DNA of 64,000 nucleotides from Ruegeria profundi. Its GTDB lineage: Bacteria > Pseudomonadota > Alphaproteobacteria > Rhodobacterales > Rhodobacteraceae. Below, in pieces: positions 25,688 through 33,177 of the stretch. Each line of letters starts with the position of its first letter. The first letter of the stretch is position 1. The stretch lies in contig NZ_LQBP01000005.1 in the NCBI RefSeq assembly GCF_001507545.1, forward strand, positions 124,001 through 188,000, written 5' to 3'. Position numbers and translations under genes: made by a program. Under the pieces are notes generated by a model, which had not been told where the DNA came from, did not search any database, and was given only the letters and a program-made list of their open reading frames with translations.

Positions 25688-28446
25688 TGTCCCAACCTGT
25701 CAAGCAAAGCAGGCACATGGACCTGATCGGATTTGTAATTCCCGGTGAGTACATGCATCACCAGATTGACGCCGAACCGATTGGCAAGCTCACGCTGACG
25801 TTCCCCGGCGTAGCCACGCCCGACAGGCAACATCGCCTGCCCGTTTCGATCCACCGCCCAAGCCGACGCCCAGTCATTGCCGCCGATCACAACCGGAGTC
25901 ACGTTGTCATTGAGATTGCGGAATGGCATGCCTTCGATCTGTTCCGCGTCCAGCGGCGCGGCCTCGACCCAGACTTCGGTGCCGGCATATCGGCCCGGAA
26001 AGTCCTGAAGCAGATAGAAGGCGCGGGTCAGCACGTGATCACGTGGAACAGGCTCTAACGCAGGGATATTCAACGGCGCGGCCAGTTGTTGCAGCTTGCG
26101 CCCATTGGGGCTTGAGGCGCCAAACTGCGCCACATCCGCGTCGCGCGTATCGAACAGGATCATGCCGCCCGACCGCAAAAAAGCGTTGAGCTTGGCGTAG
26201 GCCTCGGCAGACGGTTGCGGCTGATCCGGCGTGATCGGCCAGTAAAGCAGCGGGAAAAACGCAAGTTCGTCACGCTCAATGTCCACGCCGATGGGGTCTA
26301 CCGGCTCGACGGATGTGCGAAAAAACAACGTCTGAGCCAATCCACGCATGCCAGCCCCGGCCACCTCGTCCACCTGCGCGTTGCCGGTCAGTACATGGGC
26401 CAATACCAGCTCTTGCGTGGCGGTCAGAGCGAAGTCGGTTTCTTCCGCAGTTTGTGCCTGTGCTTCGGGAACCAACAGCATCGCACCCAGTGCCACGGCT
26501 GCGGCTTTGGCAACGCCAAGGCGGCCGGACAAGGCGAGTGAGGCGATTACATCAATCGTCAGCAGCAGCAACGCAAGGCTGAGCAGAATTCCCCCGATGG
26601 GCGTTTCCGTGTTCACCTCTTGCCCCTTGATTGGCACATCCGAGGGCCAAGCTGCAGGTGTCAGGACTGCATCTTCGGACAGGACATTCAATGCCAGCTT
26701 TTGCTTGCCGCTTTCATAAAGCCCGGGCTGCAAGTCTGGACCAATCGTGCCCGAGATCAGACCGACCCCATCAACACCGGCAAGGTTCCCCGCGTCGGAC
26801 AAGGTTCCAAAGCCATCCATGACTTGTATCGGTTCCCACGTGGTGCCTTGCAACTGCGTATCTTGCCGGGATTTCGCAGCCGATGCCACGGCCAGACGAT
26901 CCAACATCTCAACAAACAATCCTGAAAGCGGCAGGCTGGACCACTCTGCATCCGCTGTGACATGGAACAGGACCACCTGCCCCAAACCCAACGCCTTGCG
27001 TGTTACCAGCGGCGTTCCATCGGACAGGGACGCAATCACGCGATCCGCCAGATTAGGGTCTGGTTGTGCCATGACCTGAGTGCTGATCGTAACGTCGCCG
27101 GGAATACGCAAACCAAAGAATGGGGAGTTCTCGGGGAAGGGGGCCAGACCCTTGGCCTCGCCCCAACTCATCGCGCCGCCGACCGAGCGGCCCCCGCTGC
27201 GCAACCGTACGGGCAACAGCGTATCTTCGGCGTCGCGGCCCAAATCACTGGCGGCCATGCGCGGACCGGCAAACCTTAGCAGCAGCCCACCCTGTTCGAC
27301 CCATTCAACAAGCGCGCTCTGCTCACCCTCAGACAATTTTGCCACATCCGCCAGTACGATCACGTCCGGGTTTGCAGGCAACACGTCCAGCAAGCCACCG
27401 TCGACGAAATCTGCCGTGGGGCTTAGAACCTGCGTCAGGTAATGCAGTGGTGACAACAGCTCCAACCCTTCGCGGTTCAGCGTCCCGGCAATCAGAGCAA
27501 CTTCGCGTCTGCGCAAACTGTCATCGGTCAGGGTCACTGCACCGGCTGATCGTTGGCCCTGAATTTCGAACCGGGTAATCCGGGCGCGCAGTTCTGACGG
27601 AAGCGCCAAATCCACCTGAGCTTGCGTGTCCTGACCCAAGAACTCGATCTCGGCCCTTTGCAAAATACGTTGTGCGCCTGCGGGATCTCGGCCCTGTGCT
27701 ACTATGGTGATGCGGTCCACCGGTCCCGGTTCGTCGCGCTGGGCGGTCAGTTGGATGACACCATCCTGATAGGCAGCGGGTAAGAGTGCAAGGACAGGCG
27801 CCGCGGCCTGATACACCGACACGTCACCGCGGGATTGCAAGGCTGCCAAAACCCTGTCATGGCCGTTATACGTCAGGCGGTCGCTGAACCAACGGGTTTC
27901 AAATCCACCTTCCACCTGATCCAACGCGGCCAAGGCTTGATCTATCTGAATTTCCGTGGGTTGCCACGGTTTGGGGGCCAGACCCGGCAGGCGTCCGCGC
28001 CAGGCTTCAGCGGCCTGGAAAATCGGCGGCTCAGGCTCTGTCAGGCTCAGGATGGCAACCGTCCGGCCTGCACGTCCGGCTTCGGTCAGTTGCGCGTCGA
28101 TCTGGTCCAGCGTCGAAGGCCACCCGGTCGCCCCTGCCCAACTGGCATCCAGCACCAACAGCAAGGGCCCCGACCCGGAAACATCCCGTGACGGGTTAAG
28201 GACCGGTCCGGCCAGACCGATGATAATCGCCGCCGCAGCCAGCATCCGCAGTAAAAGCAACCACCACGGTGTGCGATCGGAAACACTTTCATCGTCTTTC
28301 AGGCCCAACAACAACGTCACCGCAGGAAACAGACGGCGTATTGGTGCGGGCGGCACGGCACGCAGGATGAGCCAAAGGATCGGCAGGGTCAGCAAACCCA
28401 GCAGCACCCAAGGCGCGGTAAAACCGATGCCCGCCAGTACAGTCAT
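25684..28446 (-). CDS. DUF4159 protein with BatA-type N-terminus
   Basis: A 920-residue membrane protein. The N-terminal BatA domain has helices FTAPWVLLGLLTLPILWLIL and WWLLLLRMLAAAAIIIGLAG with a cytoplasmic loop between (APIRRLFPAVTLLLGLKDDE). It is followed by a von Willebrand-like segment (LLLVLDASWAGATGWPSTLD), a central GATase-like part (VIVLADVAKLSEGEQSALVEWVEQGG, written in part), another helix (GGILLSLALLLLTIDVIASL), and a C-terminal DUF4159 domain (FFPLLYWPITPDQPQPS; LRSGGMILFDTRDAD). Start at MTVLAG overlaps the DUF58 gene stop (ATGA). Second-to-last gene of the operon. Confidence 0.87.
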   Translation of the reverse strand: MTVLAGIGFTAPWVLLGLLTLPILWLILRAVPPAPIRRLFPAVTLLLGLKDDESVSDRTPWWLLLLRMLAAAAIIIGLAGPVLNPSRDVSGSGPLLLVLDASWAGATGWPSTLDQIDAQLTEAGRAGRTVAILSLTEPEPPIFQAAEAWRGRLPGLAPKPWQPTEIQIDQALAALDQVEGGFETRWFSDRLTYNGHDRVLAALQSRGDVSVYQAAAPVLALLPAAYQDGVIQLTAQRDEPGPVDRITIVAQGRDPAGAQRILQRAEIEFLGQDTQAQVDLALPSELRARITRFEIQGQRSAGAVTLTDDSLRRREVALIAGTLNREGLELLSPLHYLTQVLSPTADFVDGGLLDVLPANPDVIVLADVAKLSEGEQSALVEWVEQGGLLLRFAGPRMAASDLGRDAEDTLLPVRLRSGGRSVGGAMSWGEAKGLAPFPENSPFFGLRIPGDVTISTQVMAQPDPNLADRVIASLSDGTPLVTRKALGLGQVVLFHVTADAEWSSLPLSGLFVEMLDRLAVASAAKSRQDTQLQGTTWEPIQVMDGFGTLSDAGNLAGVDGVGLISGTIGPDLQPGLYESGKQKLALNVLSEDAVLTPAAWPSDVPIKGQEVNTETPIGGILLSLALLLLTIDVIASLALSGRLGVAKAAAVALGAMLLVPEAQAQTAEETDFALTATQELVLAHVLTGNAQVDEVAGAGMRGLAQTLFFRTSVEPVDPIGVDIERDELAFFPLLYWPITPDQPQPSAEAYAKLNAFLRSGGMILFDTRDADVAQFGASSPNGRKLQQLAAPLNIPALEPVPRDHVLTRAFYLLQDFPGRYAGTEVWVEAAPLDAEQIEGMPFRNLNDNVTPVVIGGNDWASAWAVDRNGQAMLPVGRGYAGERQRELANRFGVNLVMHVLTGNYKSDQVHVPALLDRLGQ

Positions 28447-29318
28447 CGCGTTCCCCCATCCAACGCACGGTAAAGCCACAACAGGGCTGCTTGTGCGCTA
28501 TCCCCGGTGTGATGCAAACCCAGTTGCCATCCCGTGGCGCGGCATAGCTGTGTCAGCGCGTCCTTGCGTTTCGCAAGCCGTTCCAGATACCGCTCTCGCA
28601 GCTCGCCAGCTTTGAGCGTTTCGTGCCGGACCGAGCCACCGACGCTTTCGAAAATCGTCCGTCCGCGATAGGGAAACGTCTCTTCGCCCGGATCAAGTAC
28701 CTGCAGCAGGACACCGCGCACCCCGCGGTCGGCGGCTTTGGTCAAAGCCAGCTCAACTTCGTCCATTGGGCCGAGGAAATCGGAAATGAACACTGCACGG
28801 GCATGAGGTATCATGGCACGATGCTCGGGTGGCGCGTAGTCTGTCTCAAGGTCTTGTGACAAGGCTTCAGCCAGCCGGATAATCTGCGCATTACCGCGCC
28901 GTGGCGGCAGGGTGGTGCCGGTCAGACCAACGCGTTCACCTCCGCGAACCAAAAGAATGGCAGTTGCCAGACCCAAAAGGCGCGCGCGATCAGCCTTTGA
29001 GACAAGGTTCTTGTCAGATGCGAACCGCATCGAAGCGCCTTGATCCACCCAAAGCATTACCGATTGCGCGATCTGCCATTCACGTTCGCGTACGAATTGC
29101 TGGTCACCACGGGCTGATCGCCGATGGTCAATCATTCGGCGGCTATCGCCAATCTGCGCGGGCCTGTATTGCCAGAAATCATCACCCAGACCCGATCGCC
29201 TGCGCCCGTGATCCCCCAGCAGAACGGTTCCTGCCAGATGTTCGGCACGCGCCAATAGTGGCGGCAGCCGGGACGCCTCGGCCTCGGATCTTTCGCGAAG
29301 GGTCAGTGCCGCATTCAC
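28443..29318 (-). CDS. DUF58 (vWA-like) protein
   Basis: The 291-residue cytoplasmic protein has the DUF58 signature GDDFWQYRPAQIGDSRRMIDHRRSAR (given in part: YRPAQIGDSRRMID) followed by a von Willebrand A-like fold (SVMLWVDQGASMRF, the MIDAS-type DxGxSM variant). DUF58 proteins are encoded next to MoxR ATPases and are thought to present substrates or metal-binding partners to them. It overlaps moxR upstream and the BatA-like gene downstream by 4 bases each, which points to fixed stoichiometry. Confidence 0.93.
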   Translation of the reverse strand: MNAALTLRERSEAEASRLPPLLARAEHLAGTVLLGDHGRRRSGLGDDFWQYRPAQIGDSRRMIDHRRSARGDQQFVREREWQIAQSVMLWVDQGASMRFASDKNLVSKADRARLLGLATAILLVRGGERVGLTGTTLPPRRGNAQIIRLAEALSQDLETDYAPPEHRAMIPHARAVFISDFLGPMDEVELALTKAADRGVRGVLLQVLDPGEETFPYRGRTIFESVGGSVRHETLKAGELRERYLERLAKRKDALTQLCRATGWQLGLHHTGDSAQAALLWLYRALDGGTR

Positions 29319-30322
29319 GCCGCTGCCTCGGTACGGATCAGGCTGGCGGCAGTTGTTTCGATCAGATCGGTCAAGCTGTCACCGCGTGCGCGTGCCGCGA
29401 AGTTCAGCGCCATCCGGTGGCTGAGAACAGGGCGGGCCATGTCCAGCACGTCGTCAGCGTTCGGTGCCAGCCGTCCTTGCAGCATCGCCCGGGCGCGCAC
29501 TGTCATCATCAGCGCCTGCGCCGCGCGCGGGCCGGGACCCCAGGCAACCGTTTCCGTCACGCGTTCCGAGGCGTCTGCCTCTTCGGGACGGAATGCGCGG
29601 ACCAGATCAAGGATCAATTCCACAACCGACTCTCCGACCGGCATACGGCGCAACAACACCTGTGCGGCCAGCAATTCCTCTTTGGTAAATATTTCATGGG
29701 CCGCGTCTTCTTCGACGCCCGTCGTGGCCAGCAGGATGTCCCGTTCGGTCTGACGGTCCGGGTATTCCACGTCAATCTGCACCAGAAAGCGGTCCAATTG
29801 CGCCTCGGGTAGGGGGTATGTGCCTTCCTGTTCAATCGGGTTCTGCGTTGCCAGCACGTGAAATGGCTCACCTAGCGAGCGATCCTCACCCGCGACCGTC
29901 ACGGTGCGCTCTTGCATGGCCTGCAACAGGGCTGACTGGGTGCGCGGGCTGGCGCGGTTGATTTCGTCCGCCATCAGCAACTGACAGAAGATCGGGCCGG
30001 AAATGAACCGAAAGTGGCGCGAGCCATCGTCGGCGGTGTCCAGAACCTCGGACCCCAGAATATCGGCTGGCATCAGGTCAGGCGTGAACTGGATACGGTT
30101 GCCGTGCAGGCCCATCACCGTCGACAGCGTTTCGACCAATCTTGTTTTGCCCAGCCCCGGCAGACCGATCAGCAAAGCATGCCCGCCGCACAAAAGCGCG
30201 GTCAGGGTCAGGTCCACGACCCTTTCCTGTCCAATAAAGCGACGGGTGATCGAGGACTTTGCCTCTTGCAGCTTGGATTCCAGCGCTTCGATCTCGGACA
30301 CGAGGTCGGCAGGTTCGGTCAT
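29315..30322 (-). CDS. MoxR family AAA+ ATPase
   Basis: The 335-residue ATPase acts as a chaperone, usually for maturation of vWA-domain partners. Walker A GLPGLGKT is at 53-60, Walker B LLMADEINRAS at about 115-125, sensor 1 in HVLATQNPIEQEGTYPLPEAQLDRF (given in part: LATQNPIEQEGTYPLPEA), and a lid domain follows. First gene of a four-gene leftward operon with DUF58 and two vWA/GATase-like membrane proteins. The 53-base gap to the divergent DUF1285 gene must hold both promoters. Confidence 0.95.
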   Translation of the reverse strand: MTEPADLVSEIEALESKLQEAKSSITRRFIGQERVVDLTLTALLCGGHALLIGLPGLGKTRLVETLSTVMGLHGNRIQFTPDLMPADILGSEVLDTADDGSRHFRFISGPIFCQLLMADEINRASPRTQSALLQAMQERTVTVAGEDRSLGEPFHVLATQNPIEQEGTYPLPEAQLDRFLVQIDVEYPDRQTERDILLATTGVEEDAAHEIFTKEELLAAQVLLRRMPVGESVVELILDLVRAFRPEEADASERVTETVAWGPGPRAAQALMMTVRARAMLQGRLAPNADDVLDMARPVLSHRMALNFAARARGDSLTDLIETTAASLIRTEAAA

Positions 30323-30375
30323 GACTTTCCCTTCCGTGGGCTATTATGCTTTGAAGTGTATCGCGCTTAGAGGAA

Positions 30376-30966
30376 ATGGCAAAAGTAATGAGCGGACAAA
30401 AACCTGTGACACCTTCTCCTGACGGTCTGGCAGCATCGGTAAAAGCAGCCAAAACCAGGGGTTTGCCCCCTGTTCACCTTTGGAATCCTCCGTTTTGCGG
30501 CGATCTGGACATCCGGATCGCAAAAAATGGTACATGGAGTTATTTAGGTTCGCCCATCAACCGGTTCGAGCTTGTGAGGCTTTTTTCCTCAATTCTTAAG
30601 AAAGAAGATGGGAAATATTTCCTGGTGACTCCGGTCGAAAAGGTGGGAATCACCGTGGAAGACGCGCCATTTGTCGCCGTGGATTTCGACGCCGCAGGCG
30701 AGGGGGACGCGCAAAACCTGACCTTTATCACCCAGGTCGGTGACACGGCGGTGGCCGGCCCGGATCATCCGATCCGCATTGTCATTGACCCCGAAACGGA
30801 TGAGCCGTCGCCGTATGTGCTGGTTCGCGCAAATCTTGAGGCGCGGATCGATCGCAAGAGTTTCTACCGCCTTATCGACATTGCCGTTCATCGCGATGAA
30901 TGGTTCGGCGTGTGGTCCGGTGGTCAGTTCTTCCCGCTGATCCGGTCGGATGATCTGCCTGACTAA
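30376..30966 (+). CDS. DUF1285 domain protein
   Basis: The 196-residue protein has DUF1285 motifs: PPVHLWNPPFCGDLDIRIAKNGTW (given in part: WNPPFCGDLDIRI), GSPINRFELVRLFSSIL, KYFLVTPVEKVGI, and the C-terminal FYRLIDIAVHRDEWFGVWSGGQFF region. Function is unknown. The family is often beside MoxR clusters in alphaproteobacteria, and here it is divergent from moxR. An alternative start 12 bases downstream (MSGQ) has better spacing from the AGAGGA ribosome site. The stop overlaps the convergent EamA gene. Confidence 0.88.
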   Translation: MAKVMSGQKPVTPSPDGLAASVKAAKTRGLPPVHLWNPPFCGDLDIRIAKNGTWSYLGSPINRFELVRLFSSILKKEDGKYFLVTPVEKVGITVEDAPFVAVDFDAAGEGDAQNLTFITQVGDTAVAGPDHPIRIVIDPETDEPSPYVLVRANLEARIDRKSFYRLIDIAVHRDEWFGVWSGGQFFPLIRSDDLPD

Positions 30967-31907
30967 GCCGGGCGGGTCACACGACGATCCTGCGCAAGCA
31001 CAACGGCCAGCGCAACGATACCGGCACCCAAGGCACGGGTGCTGTTCCACTCTTCTCCCATCATCATCATGATCACCATCACGTAAAACGGTGCGATATT
31101 GATATGAAACGAGGACAAGGCCACTCCCAGCTTGCCTATGGACGCGATGAACAAGACCTGGCTGAGACCCATCGAGATCAGCGCGTAGATGACCAGCATT
31201 CCCAACTGTTGGGCATCAACGGGCTTGGAGGGCAAGACGTCCATCCCAAATTGCGCCGCGCTGAATACCAAGAGCGACGCCATAACCAGCCCGCCAACGA
31301 AGGTGATCGTTGTGCGGCCCGTCTGGCTGAGTTCCGGAAAGTCCCGCGCGGTCGCCATGCTGGCCCAACAGAACAGACCCGTGGACATGATGGCGAGGGC
31401 CGCGCCAAGACCTAACTGTGCCGGAGCCATCGCGCTTGTTGCGATCAAGCCGCCGACAATTGACACCAGTACGCCTAGCGCGAAGTTCCAGCGCAGCCGT
31501 CGCGTGCCGGACGCAAGCTCTAACAAGGTTGCAATCAACGGTGCGCACGAGGCGATGATCGCCACCGTAACCGGATCGGTTAGTTTCTGCGCCACGATGA
31601 TCAGGAACATGCCCGTTCCCAACCCGACCCCGCCAACACCCATCGCACGCATCCAGCGGGCACGCATCACCCTGCTCGGCCCGTCGATCAACAGCCAGAT
31701 CGGAACCATGATCGCCACCGCCAGAGCCAGCCTCGCTGCGAACAAAGCCACCGGAGGCCATGTTTGCAGCAATACCTCAGCAGCAGGAAATCCAGCCGCC
31801 CAAGTCAGCATGGATGCAACCGCCAAACCGTTGCCGGACAAAGCGGAATTTCGACCCGCAGCCATAGAAAGATTGGTCCCGCGCGCGGGGTCAGGGCTCA
31901 TCGCCAT
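30963..31907 (-). CDS. EamA/DMT family transporter
   Basis: Inner-membrane protein of 314 residues with ten predicted helices in two EamA repeats: the first starts NGLAVASMLTWAAGFPAAEVL, the second ALAIMSTGLFCWASMATAR. It ends in a short basic tail. Members export amino acids, purines or other metabolites, but the substrate cannot be told. An alternative start 6 bases downstream is equally plausible. The 176 bases between it and the next gene hold only a small hairpin (GGGCG..CGCCC) close to that gene's start. Confidence 0.9.
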   Translation of the reverse strand: MAMSPDPARGTNLSMAAGRNSALSGNGLAVASMLTWAAGFPAAEVLLQTWPPVALFAARLALAVAIMVPIWLLIDGPSRVMRARWMRAMGVGGVGLGTGMFLIIVAQKLTDPVTVAIIASCAPLIATLLELASGTRRLRWNFALGVLVSIVGGLIATSAMAPAQLGLGAALAIMSTGLFCWASMATARDFPELSQTGRTTITFVGGLVMASLLVFSAAQFGMDVLPSKPVDAQQLGMLVIYALISMGLSQVLFIASIGKLGVALSSFHINIAPFYVMVIMMMMGEEWNSTRALGAGIVALAVVLAQDRRVTRPA

Positions 31908-32083
31908 AGGAGTCAGACCTCATGTTGGCACGGCAACCTGAAATGGTTCGCCGCATTGGCCCAAAGGGTCACTGATTCGCAGCACGCGATCTGGCTGATT
32001 TTCGACAATCTGTCGTTTTTGACCCCCTTCCCCTGCAATCAGCCTGTGAGTATGGTCCGGGCGACAGCCGCCCGAGACCCCTC

Positions 32084-32839
32084 ATGCCCAAATTCGCCGC
32101 CAATCTCTCTCTGCTCTATACAGAGTTGCCCTATCTTGAGCGCTTTCAGGCCGCCGCCGAAGCCGGGTTCAAAGCGGTTGAGGTTCTGTTTCCCTACGAA
32201 TTGGCGGCAAAAGAAACCCGCCGCGCGTTACTGGCCAACGGGCTAGAGCTGGTTCTGATTAATGCGCCGCCGCCAAATTATACCGGTGCCGAGCCTGGCT
32301 ATGCCGCTATCCCCGGTGCCGAAGCGCGGTTTCAGTCCGATATCCGGCGCGTTTTGCGCTATGCCGATGTTCTGCAGCCAAAGCTGATCCATATCATGTC
32401 AGGCTACGCAACCGGACCCGAGGCGCAGGATTGTTTTGTACGCAATCTGCAATGGGCTGCTGATTTTGCACCAACACAACAGTTCACGATTGAACCCCTC
32501 AATCCGATCTCACAACCCGGTTATTTTCTGAGTGACTATGAACTGGCCGCGCAGGTGCTGGACCGCGTGAGCCGCCCGAATGTCAGCCTGCAATATGACA
32601 GCTTTCACGCACATATGATCCACGGCGATGCGCAGGCGATCTGGGATCGCTTTTGCCCCCGGATCGTGCACGCCCAAATCGGCGCCGCCCCTAACCGCAG
32701 TGAACCGCGGTCCGGGGAAACGAACTTCGAACGTCTTTTCCGGGCGATTGACGCCGCAGGCTATTCCGGGTGGGTTAGCGCGGAATATACACCGTCAACA
32801 AAGCGCACATCCGACAGTCTTGGATGGATGCAGATGTAG
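32084..32839 (+). CDS. Hydroxypyruvate isomerase family TIM-barrel protein
   Basis: The 251-residue sugar-phosphate-isomerase-type TIM barrel has the Hyi pattern: NLSLLYTELPYLERFQAAAEAGFKAVEVLFPY (given in part: GFKAVEVLFPYE), LVLINAPPPNYTGAEPG, HIMSGY, TIEPLNPISQPGYFLS, LQYDSFHAHMIHGD, HAQIGAAPNRSEP and GWVSAEYTP. The acidic and His metal ligands of the barrel appear intact. The family covers hydroxypyruvate/tartronate semialdehyde isomerase and 2-oxo-tetronate isomerase (OtnI); with no glyoxylate genes beside it the exact substrate is open. Single gene, followed by a small DUF2798 gene. Confidence 0.85.
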   Translation: MPKFAANLSLLYTELPYLERFQAAAEAGFKAVEVLFPYELAAKETRRALLANGLELVLINAPPPNYTGAEPGYAAIPGAEARFQSDIRRVLRYADVLQPKLIHIMSGYATGPEAQDCFVRNLQWAADFAPTQQFTIEPLNPISQPGYFLSDYELAAQVLDRVSRPNVSLQYDSFHAHMIHGDAQAIWDRFCPRIVHAQIGAAPNRSEPRSGETNFERLFRAIDAAGYSGWVSAEYTPSTKRTSDSLGWMQM

Positions 32840-32901
32840 GTCTGGCATTTTTATAGAAAATGCATCACATCGTAGAGGCTTCGACCAATAGGACGCCCGT
32901 G

Positions 32902-33132
32902 ATGATCCCTGCCCAATATTCCCGTGCCGTGTTCAGCCTGATCATGTCTGGCCTAATGTCCCTTATCGTGACAGGTATCGCGACCGTGAAGGCAATCGGG
33001 TTCGGCCCAAGCACATTTGGCAACTGGATGGCATCGTGGAGTTTCTGCTGGCCGATTGCCTTTACCGTCATCCTTCTGTTCGGACCTATGGTGCAACGGG
33101 TGGTCAATCGGCTGGTCAGGCCGCAGGACTGA
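32902..33132 (+). CDS. DUF2798 small membrane protein
   Basis: A 76-residue protein with two membrane helices (VFSLIMSGLMSLIVTGIATV and FCWPIAFTVILLFGPMVQRV) typical of DUF2798. The start at MIPAQ was preferred, because AGGA lies about 10 bases upstream, whereas the earlier in-frame ATG at 32860 has no ribosome site. Function unknown. It is convergent with polA. Confidence 0.8.
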   Translation: MIPAQYSRAVFSLIMSGLMSLIVTGIATVKAIGFGPSTFGNWMASWSFCWPIAFTVILLFGPMVQRVVNRLVRPQD

Positions 33133-33177
33133 CCCGCGGCGAAGAAGGCCCGCTGGGCCCGATGAGCTGCGCCTTTC

